Assembly: GCA_016699675.1 (NCBI GenBank)
Contig: CP064985.1
Span: 1,984,001 to 2,048,000 of the forward strand
DNA: 64,000 nucleotides
Source: Austwickia sp.
Lineage (GTDB): Bacteria > Actinomycetota > Actinomycetes > Actinomycetales > Dermatophilaceae
Reading direction: 5' to 3'
Shown: positions 15,638 through 23,957 of the stretch, one piece after another
How the letters are laid out: each line of letters starts with the position of its first letter
How positions within the stretch are numbered: the first letter of the stretch is position 1
Notes under the pieces: generated by a model
The model's input: the letters and a program-made list of their open reading frames with translations, nothing else
The model's database searches: none
Told to the model about the DNA's origin: nothing
Made by a program: the position numbers and the translations under genes

Positions 15638-16948
15638 ATGCCGACCACGCAGCCCGAACGTCCCAACCTTCCCGATCGGCCCGAACTGCCGGATCAGCTC
15701 GATCAGCCTGCCGCCGCGACCGCCGGGGTAGCCCCGCCCGCGCCCGCCGGGGCAGCCCCGCCCGCGACCGCGCGGGCGCGGCTGCCCCGCGAGGTGTGGG
15801 TGCTGGTCGCCGCCGCGTTCTGCGTCGCCATTGGGTTCGGGTTCGTGTCGCCCGTGCTCCCGGCGTACGCGCGCAGTTTCGACGTCGGCATGCAGGCGGC
15901 GGCCGCGATCGTGAGCGTTTTCGCGCTGATGCGCCTGGTGTTCGCGCCGGCCGGCGGGGCGCTGATCGGGCGCTTCGGGGAGCGCGCGATCTACATGACC
16001 GGCCTCGTCGTGGTCGCTCTGTCGACCGGGGCGTGCGCGCTCGCCAACGACTACTGGCACCTGCTGCTCTACCGCGGGCTCGGCGGCATCGGCTCCACGA
16101 TGTTCACGGTCTCGGGCGTGGCGCTGCTCGTGCGGCTCGCGCCGCCGACGCTGCGCGGGCGGGTGGCCAGCCTGTACGGCGCCGGCTTCCTCGTCGGCAG
16201 CATCCTCGGGCCGGTGCTCGGGAGCCTGATGCTTGGGCTCGGCTACCGGACGCCGTTCGTCATCTACATGGTCACGCTGTTGGCCGCGGCGGGCGTGGTG
16301 GCGGCGTTCCTGTCGGGTACGTCGTTGCGGCCGGCGCCCGGGAGCACGCCGCTGCCGGTGATGACGCTAGGGGAGGCGATGGGGGACGGGGCGTACCGGG
16401 CCTTGCTCGTGTCCGGATTCGCCAACGGCTGGGCCAACTTCGGCGTCCGGGTCGCGCTGTTGCCGCTGTTCGCGGCCGTCACCCCCGGGCTGGGCATCGC
16501 CTGGGCCGGCATCGCGCTGACGGTGTTTGCGGTGGGAAACGGGCTGGCGCTCACCCTGGCCGGGCGGGCCGTGGACGAGGTGGGGCGCAAACCGTTCCTG
16601 ATAGGGGGGTTGCTCGTCAACGGGTTGGCGACCTCTGCCATGGGCTTCTTCCCGCACCCGGCCGTGCTCGTGGCGGTTTCGCTGGTGGCCGGGTTGGGGG
16701 CGGGAGTCCTCAACCCCGCGCAGCAGGCCGCGGTCGCCGACGTCGTCGGCAACGAGCGGTCCGGCGGGAAGGTGGTGGCGGCGTACCAGATGGCCCAGGA
16801 CGCCGGCGCGATCGTCGGCCCGATCCTCGCGGGGCGCATCGCGGATTCCTGGGGTTTCGGCTGGGCGTTCGCCCTCACCGGCGTCCTGACCTGCGCGGCG
16901 CTAGTCGCCTGGCTCCCAGCGCGCGAGACGCTGCCGCGCCACGGCTGA
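15638..16948 (+). CDS. MFS transporter (DHA1-type, 12 helices)
   Basis: A 436-residue major-facilitator protein. After a Pro/Ala-rich N-terminal tail of about 48 residues there are twelve hydrophobic segments. The family loop between helices 2 and 3 is recognisable (GALIGRFGERAIYM), with RGLGGIGSTMFTVSGVALLV later and a matching second-half loop (GRAVDEVGRKPFLIGG). It is probably a drug or metabolite exporter; the substrate is unknown. No ribosome-binding site precedes the ATG, so translation may be leaderless or the start slightly different. It stands alone and is divergent from the hypothetical gene ending the DUF4921 group. Confidence 0.85.
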   Translation: MPTTQPERPNLPDRPELPDQLDQPAAATAGVAPPAPAGAAPPATARARLPREVWVLVAAAFCVAIGFGFVSPVLPAYARSFDVGMQAAAAIVSVFALMRLVFAPAGGALIGRFGERAIYMTGLVVVALSTGACALANDYWHLLLYRGLGGIGSTMFTVSGVALLVRLAPPTLRGRVASLYGAGFLVGSILGPVLGSLMLGLGYRTPFVIYMVTLLAAAGVVAAFLSGTSLRPAPGSTPLPVMTLGEAMGDGAYRALLVSGFANGWANFGVRVALLPLFAAVTPGLGIAWAGIALTVFAVGNGLALTLAGRAVDEVGRKPFLIGGLLVNGLATSAMGFFPHPAVLVAVSLVAGLGAGVLNPAQQAAVADVVGNERSGGKVVAAYQMAQDAGAIVGPILAGRIADSWGFGWAFALTGVLTCAALVAWLPARETLPRHG

Positions 16949-16992
16949 CCCGGGCTGGCCGGCGAAGAGCGAGCGGCTGGCTGCGATTCCCG

Positions 16993-17027
16993 CCCGTCAC
17001 CCGTCGCCCGTCGCCCGTCACCCGCGA
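16993..17027. repeat. Short tandem repeat of 7-bp CCCGTCR units
   Basis: Five head-to-tail heptamers (CCCGTCA, CCCGTCG, CCCGTCG, CCCGTCA, CCCGCGA) follow the MFS gene. Such microsatellites are prone to slippage. The unit grades into an inverted partial copy of the 55-bp repeat next to it. Confidence 0.7.
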
Positions 17028-17042
17028 CGACCAATAACCCGC

Positions 17043-17097
17043 GCATCCGCCGGCTTCGGGCCGGCAGCGGAGGTATTGATCGTCGCGCGTGACGCCG
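17043..17097 (+). repeat. 55-bp direct repeat, copy 1
   Basis: Begins GCATCCGCCGGCTTCGGGCC and ends GTCGCGCGTGACGCCG. It is repeated 83 bp downstream with a single mismatch (position 12, C to T). Just upstream (17014-17040) there is a partial copy in the opposite orientation (on the minus strand ATTGGTCGTCGCGGGTGACG against ATTGATCGTCGCGCGTGACG). It lies in the 400-bp intergenic space between convergent genes. Confidence 0.85.
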
Positions 17098-17125
17098 CAC
17101 CGTTCCGTACCCCTACCCGTGCCGG

Positions 17126-17180
17126 GCATCCGCCGGTTTCGGGCCGGCAGCGGAGGTATTGATCGTCGCGCGTGACGCCG
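17126..17180 (+). repeat. 55-bp direct repeat, copy 2
   Basis: Identical to the copy at 17043 except for one base. The intervening 28 bp differ, so the pair is a duplication with an unrelated spacer. No open frame of any quality spans it, and it may mark a recombination-prone end of the MFS transcription unit. Confidence 0.85.
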
Positions 17181-17254
17181 GCCCGGCCCCATACCCGGTG
17201 TACTCGCACCGAAGCCCGGCCCGGCGCGTCGAAGCCCAGCCCTGCACACCGAGT

Positions 17255-17314
17255 GACCGTTCGTGACCTGCACGTTAGGTGCCATGGCACCCAAAGCGCA
17301 GGTCACGAACGGTC
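17255..17314. repeat. 60-bp palindromic intergenic repeat, copy A
   Basis: Outer arms GACCGTTCGTGACCTGC and GCAGGTCACGAACGGTC flank the perfect 14-bp centre GGTGCCATGGCACC. The whole can form a long cruciform or RNA hairpin. Three more copies occur at 25973, 26067 and 33387. It sits 34 bp after the stop of the downstream minus-strand gene, so it could work as a terminator. Confidence 0.9.
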
Positions 17315-17348
17315 GGTCGAGCCGGGTGTTGCGATTGGCTGAACGGGG

Positions 17349-19475
17349 TCAGCGGGTGGCGCGGCTGGTCGGCGTGGCGGGCGCCGAGCCGGTCGCCGTG
17401 GGCGCGACCGTGGTGGTGCTGAGCCCGGCCATCGACTGACCGATCTCGTAGGCGTCGATCAGCCACGGGTGCTCGGCGTCGCCCTTGACGAGCAGCAGCT
17501 TGTATGTGCGCTTGAGGATCCGGTCCTGCCTGCGCCCGGCGCCGTCGACCATGTGGGTGATCAGCCCGGTCTCGAACCCCATGCCGAGGCGATTGACCCC
17601 GTCGCTGCCCTTCACGACCCAGGTGACCGGCTTGCCGACGGCGAAGTCCGTCGCGCGAGCCGAGGCCGCGGGGTCGAACTTCAGCCCGTCGCGGTCGCCC
17701 CACGCGAGGGTCGTCAGCGCGGAGATGCGTCGGCCGCTGGCGCCGGCGATGTCCTGCGACTTCACGAGCTCCGCCACGTCCTTGTCCCACTGGGTCTTGA
17801 GGGCGGGGGAGAGGTACGGCGCCACGAACGCGAAGTCGTTCGTGGTGTAGCCGGTCTTCTTGGCGGCCAGGTCCGTGAAGCCGATATCCCGGACGGTGCC
17901 GCCGGTGAGGCAATAAGCCTGGGCGACGCCTGAGGCGGTGAACACTTCGGGCGCCTCGCCGGTGACCTGGTCCGTCCACTGCGCGGGATCGCAGGCCATG
18001 GCGGCGGAGGCGGCCGACGGTCCGGTTGCACCCGGCGTTTCGGACGCGGCGGCCGTGCCGCTCGTGGTCGGGCTGGCGGCGCTGCTCGAGGCGGCAGCGG
18101 TGGGGGTCGTGGCCGGGGCGGGCGGCGCCTGGGTCAGCAGGGCGCCCACCGTGGGGACCGTGAGCGCGAGGCCTCCCGCCACGACCGCGAGCGCGCCTCC
18201 GGCGTAGGCCACCTTGGCCCAGCGCGGCGTCACCTTGCGCGGCTGCTTGGGGTGGGACGCCCGCCCGTCGTGCTGCGGGCGGCCCGCCGCGCCGGGGGGC
18301 GCCTTCCTGGAGGACGGCGTGGATGTTGAGGACGTTGGGGATGCCGAGGAGGGCACGGACGGGACAGCCGGCGCCGCTGGCGGAGTGCGCGGTGAGGTTG
18401 CGGGGGCGGCCGCCAGCGACGAGGTGGCGTCGGTTCCGAGCGGCCCGCGGTTGGTCTGGGCCGCCAGGCGCGCCGCCCGAACCGCGCTGGATTCCCGCTG
18501 CTCGGCGGCGGCGCGGACCGCCGCCAGGCGCGCCGCGGCGACCTTGTCCGCGGCGATCTTCTCGGCCGCCCGCCGCTCGCGGTCGGCCCGGGTCGCCGGA
18601 GACGCGGCGCTCTGGCCGATCGCCTTGCGGGGGCGCGCGAGGCGTTCCGCCGCCGCCTGCGCGGCAAGCAGCTGCAACCGGGCCGCGGCCGCGGCGGGGT
18701 CTTCGTCGTCGACAAGTTCGGCGAGCGGCGGGTCCGCCGGCTTCGCTCCGGTCGCAGAGGCTGCCGAGGCCGCGCTGGTCATCGAGGCCGCGCCGGTCGT
18801 CGACTTCGCGCCGGTCGAAGAGTCCGGGGCGTCCGGCGTCGCGGGGATGCGCGCCGCGATCGGAGCGCCTGCCGGGGCCGGAGCGTCCCCCGGGGTCGGT
18901 GTGCTCGGCAGCGCCGGCGTGGGGGCGGCCCCGCCGGCAGCGCCGAAAGGCGCCACCGGGGGATCGTCGGTCTGTGGCGCCCCGCCGTACGCGCGATGCG
19001 CCACGTGCCGCGACGGGCCCGACTCGCCGCCGGGACCGGGGTCGCGACGATCCGGGCGAGGCGCGTCGGCGGAGTCCGCGCCTGGCGACCCGGCCGGAAC
19101 CGGCGGCTCGGACGTCGTCGGTCCCGGGTCCGGGTCCGCGGGAAGCGCGTCGTCGGCGTCGGGGAACGGAAGGGTCGGTACGTCGGGCGCGGCCGGGGTG
19201 GCCACCGACTCAGATGCGGGCATCGGCTCGGGCTGCGCCCGATCAGGCGTCGGGGCGGGCGGTTCCTCGACGTACTCCGCGAGGACGGCGTCCTCGATGT
19301 CGGGGTACGCGCGGACGCCGTACGGTCGGGGATCGTACGGGCCGGTCAGCGCCTGCGCCCACGGCTCGGGCGCGGCGGCCGGTGGCTGCGCGCCGTGCCA
19401 CTGCTCGGCCTGCAGCCGGCGGCGGCGCTCGGCGCGGGTCTCGCCCAGGTACGGCTCGTCGGCGCGCGAAGTCAT
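17349..19475 (-). CDS. Large disordered single-pass membrane protein with C-terminal extracellular domain
   Basis: A 708-residue protein. About 470 N-terminal residues are Pro/Ala/Ser/Asp-rich and disordered. They include an Ala/Arg-rich probable coiled coil (ADRERRAAEKIAADKVAAAR, about residues 290-345). One membrane helix (VAYAGGALAVVAGGLALTVP, about 440-465) is followed by a Ser/Thr/Ala linker. The folded outer domain of about 210 residues starts MACDPAQWTDQVTGEAPEVF and contains DIGFTDLAAKKTGYTTNDFA, WGDRDGLKFDPAA and ILKRTYKLLLVKGDAEHPWL. The ATG at 19475 has GGGAGG upstream. The two outer cysteines (ACDPA and YCLTGG) could form a disulfide. I do not recognise the domain; a cell-envelope role is inferred from topology only. 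Confidence 0.65.
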   Translation of the reverse strand: MTSRADEPYLGETRAERRRRLQAEQWHGAQPPAAAPEPWAQALTGPYDPRPYGVRAYPDIEDAVLAEYVEEPPAPTPDRAQPEPMPASESVATPAAPDVPTLPFPDADDALPADPDPGPTTSEPPVPAGSPGADSADAPRPDRRDPGPGGESGPSRHVAHRAYGGAPQTDDPPVAPFGAAGGAAPTPALPSTPTPGDAPAPAGAPIAARIPATPDAPDSSTGAKSTTGAASMTSAASAASATGAKPADPPLAELVDDEDPAAAAARLQLLAAQAAAERLARPRKAIGQSAASPATRADRERRAAEKIAADKVAAARLAAVRAAAEQRESSAVRAARLAAQTNRGPLGTDATSSLAAAPATSPRTPPAAPAVPSVPSSASPTSSTSTPSSRKAPPGAAGRPQHDGRASHPKQPRKVTPRWAKVAYAGGALAVVAGGLALTVPTVGALLTQAPPAPATTPTAAASSSAASPTTSGTAAASETPGATGPSAASAAMACDPAQWTDQVTGEAPEVFTASGVAQAYCLTGGTVRDIGFTDLAAKKTGYTTNDFAFVAPYLSPALKTQWDKDVAELVKSQDIAGASGRRISALTTLAWGDRDGLKFDPAASARATDFAVGKPVTWVVKGSDGVNRLGMGFETGLITHMVDGAGRRQDRILKRTYKLLLVKGDAEHPWLIDAYEIGQSMAGLSTTTVAPTATGSAPATPTSRATR

Positions 19476-19684
19476 GTGTCCCTCCCGGCGACTGTCGGGG
19501 CCCGGATGCCGTTCGCTCTCAGTCGCCGTCCTCGGGGTTCCTATCGGCCGCCGCCCCGGTTCGGTTAGCCGCGCGGGGCCGGTCGCGCGGCCACACGCCC
19601 GCTGAATCGCCTTGTGCGCCAGCAGACGTCGTGGCGAGAGGACGCGCCGAGCCGACCGCGCCGCGGGTGCGCGAGGATGGGCCC

Positions 19685-20488
19685 ATGACTGCCGACCAGA
19701 GCGCTGGAGCCGACGCAATCGCCGTCCCGGAGGACATCCTGGCGCTGGCTCGGAGCGCCCGGCGGGTCGTCGTCCTCTCCGGGGCGGGCATGTCGGACGA
19801 GAGCGGGGTGCCGACGTTCCGGGACGCCCACACGGGACTGTGGGAGAAGTTCGACGCGGACTCCCTCGTGACCCGCGAGGCGTGGGAAGAGGACCCCGAC
19901 CTGGTCTGGGGCTGGCACTGGTGGCTCGCCCGCCTGGTGCGGGCGGTGCAGCCGCACGCCGGCCATGCCGCCCTCGCGGACTGGGCGCGGCGGGTCCGGG
20001 TCGACGTGATCACCCAGAACGTCGACGACCTGCACGAACGGGCGGGCTCGGAGGTGCTCGCCCACCTGCACGGCAACCTCTTCACGTTCTCCTGCCACGA
20101 CTGCGACGCCGGCTACGACCTCGAGGTGACGCCCCTGGAGGAGGGGGAGGCGATGCCCGAGCGGATCGACCCGCCCGCGTGCCCGGACTGCGGCGGCAAC
20201 GTGCGCCACGACATCGTCCTGTTCGGGGAGCGCCTCCCCGCGGGGGCCTTCGACACGGCGCTCGACGCCCTGCTGGCGGCGGACCTGTGCCTGGTCGTCG
20301 GCACGTCGGGCATCGTCCAACCGGCCGGCGCCCTGCCCGACATCGCGCGCGGCCACGGCGTACCCGTCGTTGAGATCAACCCCAACGACACCGCGCTGTC
20401 CTGGGGCGTCGACCACGTCTGGCGGGAGACCGCCGGGCGCGCGCTACCGGCGCTGGTCGCCGCGGTGCTGGCGGCCGACCCGGCCTGA
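19685..20488 (+). CDS. cobB: Sir2-family NAD-dependent protein deacylase
   Basis: A 267-residue sirtuin. NAD-binding motif GAGMSDESGVPTFRDA (residues 33-48), TQNVDDLHERAG (110-121), catalytic histidine in LHGNLFTF (H129), zinc cysteines CHDC and CPDC, and VVGTSGIVQPAGALPDIA near the end. The family removes acyl groups from lysines using NAD and releases O-acyl-ADP-ribose. The segment TREAWEEDPDLVWGWHWWLA corresponds to the acyl-pocket helix. There the Tyr-x-x-Arg pair that marks desuccinylases appears to be absent, so a plain deacetylase is more likely. It is a single gene, divergent from the large membrane protein and convergent with a hypothetical gene. Confidence 0.88.
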   Translation: MTADQSAGADAIAVPEDILALARSARRVVVLSGAGMSDESGVPTFRDAHTGLWEKFDADSLVTREAWEEDPDLVWGWHWWLARLVRAVQPHAGHAALADWARRVRVDVITQNVDDLHERAGSEVLAHLHGNLFTFSCHDCDAGYDLEVTPLEEGEAMPERIDPPACPDCGGNVRHDIVLFGERLPAGAFDTALDALLAADLCLVVGTSGIVQPAGALPDIARGHGVPVVEINPNDTALSWGVDHVWRETAGRALPALVAAVLAADPA

Positions 20489-20518
20489 CCCCCAGTCACC
20501 GCACGGGGCCGCGCCGCG

Positions 20519-20983
20519 TCACCAGCGGCCGGTGACGACCGTGCCCTGGTGGTACGCCGAGACCCACGCGCCGCCGACTGCCTCGCTCGGAAGGGCGCTC
20601 GAATCGGGATTGCCCGCTGTCTCGCCTCGCCGCCAGATCGTCGCGCGCCGGGTCCGCCGTTCGCCCTGGATGAGCAGGTAGGTGAGCAGGTATACGCCCG
20701 GGCCCAGCTCGCGCAGCTCCTCCTCGGCGGTGGCCCACGGCGGGTCGGTGCCCAGGTCGCCGTAGGCGCTCGGGTCGCCGGCTGCGCGACGCCGTACGAC
20801 GTCCCAGATCACGTCCACGTCGAAGCTACCGCCCGAGGCGCCGACCTCCCAGTACCCGGCGACGACGCCAGACTCGAACTGCTCGCGCGACGTCCCCGGC
20901 CCCGGGAAGTGCAGCAGCCGCTCCCGGGCCATCAGCTCGGTGCGCAGCGCGTCGGGCGCGGTGGGTACGTCGTACGGGTCCAT
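20519..20983 (-). CDS. Hypothetical protein, small beta-rich
   Basis: A 154-residue soluble protein starting MDPYDVPTAPDALRTELMAR. It contains FESGVVAGYWEVGASGGSFDVDVIWDVVRR, GVYLLTYLLIQGERRTRRATIWRR and the C-terminal YHQGTVVTGRW. The alternating pattern suggests a lipocalin- or NTF2-like beta barrel, but this is a guess. No signal peptide is present. It is four bases downstream of the tetR stop on the same strand, so it is likely cotranscribed with the regulator. I do not recognise the family. Confidence 0.6.
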   Translation of the reverse strand: MDPYDVPTAPDALRTELMARERLLHFPGPGTSREQFESGVVAGYWEVGASGGSFDVDVIWDVVRRRAAGDPSAYGDLGTDPPWATAEEELRELGPGVYLLTYLLIQGERRTRRATIWRRGETAGNPDSSALPSEAVGGAWVSAYHQGTVVTGRW

Positions 20984-20987
20984 CGAC

Positions 20988-21599
20988 CTATCCCAGCACG
21001 GGCTGGGGCAGTCCCGCTTCGAGCAGCTCGAAGACGGTGTCGAGGTCGGCCCGCATGTCGTCGCTGGTCGTGGCGTGGCGGGACCGGCGCTGCGCGAGGG
21101 CGGTGCCGACGGCGGCCAGGGCGACAGCGACGACGAGGCGGGGGTAGGGGTCGACGTCGGGGTCGACGCCGACCCGCCGCGCCACCGACGCGGTGAGCGA
21201 CTCCTGCAGGTTGCGGCTCACGCCGGCCATCGCCACAGCCAGCTCCGGGTGCTGGACCATGAGGCGCTTGGTGTGCCGGCGCAGCTCGGGCTCGGCCGCG
21301 GTCGCGACCAGGTGCTCGGTGAGGACCGCCCGCAGGGCCGCGGGCGGCGGCTCGTCGGCCGGCCGGTCATCGAACGCGTCGGCCAACCGATCGGCGAGGT
21401 CGGGCGGGGCGCCGACCAGCGCGGCCTCCTTGGTGGGGAAGTAGTTGAAGAACGTCCGCGGCGAAACCTCGGCCGCCGCGGCGATGTCGTCGACCGTGAC
21501 CGCCTCGACGCCCCGAGCCACGGCCAGCCGGAGCGCCTCCAGGTGGATGCGGCGCCGGGTCTCGCGCTTCTTGCGTTCCCGCAGGCCCTCGTCGCTCAC
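20988..21599 (-). CDS. TetR family repressor of the adjacent MFS exporter
   Basis: A 203-residue TetR regulator. N-terminal helix-turn-helix LRERKKRETRRRIHLEALRL then VTVDDIAAAAEVSPRTFFNYFPTKEAAL, followed by an all-helical ligand-binding domain. The start is GTG at 21599, with GGAGG six bases upstream; a longer open frame to 21716 crosses the operator and is rejected. It is divergent from the 14-helix MFS exporter. Between them lies an array of CTGCAA half-sites, so it most likely represses both itself and the exporter until an exported compound binds. Confidence 0.88.
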   Translation of the reverse strand: MSDEGLRERKKRETRRRIHLEALRLAVARGVEAVTVDDIAAAAEVSPRTFFNYFPTKEAALVGAPPDLADRLADAFDDRPADEPPPAALRAVLTEHLVATAAEPELRRHTKRLMVQHPELAVAMAGVSRNLQESLTASVARRVGVDPDVDPYPRLVVAVALAAVGTALAQRRSRHATTSDDMRADLDTVFELLEAGLPQPVLG

Positions 21600-21654
21600 G
21601 GCGCCTCCTCTCCGGGTCTGGTCGTCGTCACGCGCCCCCAGTGTGCCGGAATAA

Positions 21655-21686
21655 CTGCAGGCACTGCAAAGTTGCAGCGACTGCAA
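21655..21686. promoter_or_regulatory. Probable TetR operator array
   Basis: Half-sites CTGCAG (21655), CTGCAA (21664), TTGCAG (21672) and CTGCAA (21681) are spaced by 9, 8 and 9 bp. The middle two form a perfect 14-bp palindrome CTGCAAAGTTGCAG (21664-21677). The array lies between the divergent tetR and MFS starts, where it would cover both promoters. Assignment to this TetR is inferred from position. Confidence 0.7.
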
Positions 21687-21754
21687 ATTTCTCCGTACCC
21701 TGATCGGGTGCGCCACCGCGCCCGCCGTACCGAATTTCGTTGCAGGAGGACCCC

Positions 21755-23851
21755 GTGAGCGCCGCCGCGCCCGAGACCACCCCGACCGAGGTCGGCGCCG
21801 CCGACGCGCCGTACCGGTTGAGCCCTGAGCACCGCCGGGTGTTCATCGGCCTAATGATCGGCATGTTCGTGGCCTCGGTCAGCCAGACCATCGTCGGGCC
21901 GGCCATGCCGCGGATCGTCGCCGAGCTGGGCGGCATGGACCACTACAGCTGGATCGCCGTGGCCGCGATGCTCGTCTCCGCGGTCACCGTGCCGATCGTG
22001 GGGAAGCTGTCGGACCTGTACGGGCGGCGCGCGTTTTATCTCGGCGGCCTCGTGACGTTCATGGTGGGCTCGCTGGTGGCCTGGCAGGCGCAGAACTTCG
22101 GCATGCTCGTCGCCGCCCGGGCCATCCAGGGCCTCGGCATGGGCACGCTGATGCCGCTGTCGCAGACGATCATCGGCGACATCATCCCGCCGCGGCAGCG
22201 TGGCAAGTACCAGGGCCTGATGGGCTCGGTGTTCGGCCTGACCTCGGTCGCGGGGCCGCTCGCGGGTGGCTGGATCACCGACACCTGGGGCTGGCGCTAC
22301 CTCTTCCTCGTCTCGATCCCGTTCGGGATCGTCGCGCTGTTCGTCATCGGCGCCTTCCTCAAGCTCGACCAGCCGCGCCGCGAGGCCAAGATCGACGTGG
22401 CCGGCATCTGCACCCTGACCGTCGGCCTCGTGCTCACCCTGCTGGCCACGAGCTTCGGCGGGTCCACCTGGGCGTGGGGCTCGGTCGAGGTCATCACGTC
22501 GTACGTCGTGGGCACGCTCTTCCTCGTCGCCTTCGTGTTCATCGAGCGCCGCGCCGAGGAGCCGGTCCTGCCGCTGCGGCTGTTCCGCAACCGGACCTTC
22601 ACGCTGTCCGTGCTGGCGTCGTTCTTCATCTCGATGATGATGTTCGGGGCGATCATCTACATCCCCGTCTACGCGCAGGGCGTCCTCGGCGTCAGCGCCA
22701 CCAACTCGGGCCTCATCCTCATGCCGCTCATGGTGGCGCTCGTGGTGGTCGGCATCCTCGGCGGCATGATCATCACCCGGACCGGCCGCTACAAGGAGCT
22801 GTGCGTCCTCGGCGTCGTCGTCATGGGCGTGGGCTACTCCCTGCTGACCCGGATGGGGTACGACTCCACCCAGACCCAGCTGACCCTCGCCATGGCCGTC
22901 GTCGGCGTCGGGCTCGGCGCGTGCATGCAGGTGTTCACGCTCGTCGTGCAGAACAACCTGATGCGCGCCGACATGGGCGTCGGCACCGCCGCCGTCCAGT
23001 TCTTCCGCAACGTGGGCTCGACGGTCGGCATCGCCGTCTTCGGCACGATCATGACCACGCGGATGCCCGGCGCGATCGCCACCCACCTGCCGCCGCAGGT
23101 CGCCGCGCAGATGAAGCCGGGCTCGGTCAACGCCGGTTCGGTGCTCGATCCGGGCGCGCTCGCGAAGCTGCCGCCGGTGGTGGCAGAGGCCGTACGTCGT
23201 GGGCTCGCCGACTCCCTGCACGACGTCTTCCTGGCCGCCCTGCCGCTGGCCGCCGTGGCGCTCGTGCTGACGCTCGGCATCAAGGCGATGCCGCTGCGCG
23301 ACACGATCCACTCGGCCGAGGACACCGGCCGGGAGATGCTCGACGCGATGGGCTCGGCGTCGCCGACCGGGGACGGCCTGGTGCCGGCGCTGGGCCGGGA
23401 CTCCGCGCCGTCGCGGACGAAGGAGCGCCTGCTCGGCGTACAGCTCGGCCTCCTCGCTGACGAGGCGCAGCGCGGCGACCGGCCGCTGCTCGCCCAGGCC
23501 ATCGCGGACCTGGGGGACGGCGACCTGGAGCGCGGGGTGGCGCTGCTGGGGCGGACCGCGGTGATGCTGACCACCGAGGACGTGGACACGGCGGCCAAGG
23601 CGGAGAAGTACGCCGCCGAGGTCGTCGCCCGAGGGGAACGGCCGGGCGGGGTGCTGTCCGAGGACCTGCGGCGTACGCTGGCGACCGCCTCCGCGCGGCA
23701 GGCCGAGGACCTGGTGCTGACGACCGTGGAGCCGCGGGTGCTGGACCGGTACGAGGGGGTCGACTTCCAGAGCCTGTTCTCGGTCAACACGGACCTGACG
23801 GCGGCACTGATGCTGGACATCCGCCGGATGCGGGACATGCTGGCGACCTGA
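21755..23851 (+). CDS. MFS exporter, DHA2 type (14 helices) with C-terminal extension
   Basis: A 698-residue drug-exporter-type protein. Motif A KLSDLYGRRAFYLGG, motif C-like GLTSVAGPLAGGW and fourteen hydrophobic segments up to about residue 510 place it in the DHA2 (EmrB/QacA) group. A cytoplasmic tail of about 165 residues (SRTKERLLGVQLGLLADEAQ through SLFSVNTDLTAALMLDIRRM) is longer than usual. It is helical, with repeated acidic/Ala patches, and may have a regulatory role. GTG at 21755 is preferred because AGGAGGA lies just upstream; TTG at 21740 is inside that site. It is controlled by the divergent TetR through the CTGCAA array. Substrate unknown. Confidence 0.88.
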   Translation: MSAAAPETTPTEVGAADAPYRLSPEHRRVFIGLMIGMFVASVSQTIVGPAMPRIVAELGGMDHYSWIAVAAMLVSAVTVPIVGKLSDLYGRRAFYLGGLVTFMVGSLVAWQAQNFGMLVAARAIQGLGMGTLMPLSQTIIGDIIPPRQRGKYQGLMGSVFGLTSVAGPLAGGWITDTWGWRYLFLVSIPFGIVALFVIGAFLKLDQPRREAKIDVAGICTLTVGLVLTLLATSFGGSTWAWGSVEVITSYVVGTLFLVAFVFIERRAEEPVLPLRLFRNRTFTLSVLASFFISMMMFGAIIYIPVYAQGVLGVSATNSGLILMPLMVALVVVGILGGMIITRTGRYKELCVLGVVVMGVGYSLLTRMGYDSTQTQLTLAMAVVGVGLGACMQVFTLVVQNNLMRADMGVGTAAVQFFRNVGSTVGIAVFGTIMTTRMPGAIATHLPPQVAAQMKPGSVNAGSVLDPGALAKLPPVVAEAVRRGLADSLHDVFLAALPLAAVALVLTLGIKAMPLRDTIHSAEDTGREMLDAMGSASPTGDGLVPALGRDSAPSRTKERLLGVQLGLLADEAQRGDRPLLAQAIADLGDGDLERGVALLGRTAVMLTTEDVDTAAKAEKYAAEVVARGERPGGVLSEDLRRTLATASARQAEDLVLTTVEPRVLDRYEGVDFQSLFSVNTDLTAALMLDIRRMRDMLAT

Positions 23852-23853
23852 CC

Positions 23854-23875
23854 CCTCGCAACCACGGTTGCGGGG
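23854..23875. terminator. Hairpin terminator after the MFS exporter
   Basis: CCTCGCAACC and GGTTGCGGGG pair around the two-base loop AC, with one T-G wobble, immediately after the MFS stop. A second palindrome follows about 60 bp later before the convergent hydrolase, so the two together probably insulate the gene pair. Confidence 0.6.
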
Positions 23876-23932
23876 CCCGTTACCACGACCGCCCTCCGAG
23901 GGGCAGAAACCGGCACCATGGTTGCGGAGACC

Positions 23933-23946
23933 GTCACCATGGTGAC
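23933..23946. terminator. Palindrome GTCACCATGGTGAC
   Basis: A perfect 14-bp palindrome 12 bp from the stop of the DUF1023 hydrolase. It resembles the adjacent ACCATGGTTGCGG and ACCACGGTTGCGG segments. It may terminate the minus-strand transcript or bind a protein. Confidence 0.45.
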
Positions 23947-23957
23947 CGGGAATCGGC

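Noticed and set aside
16980..17200. Possible CRISPR array
   Set aside because: Only two full repeats, one inverted fragment, irregular spacers and no cas genes.
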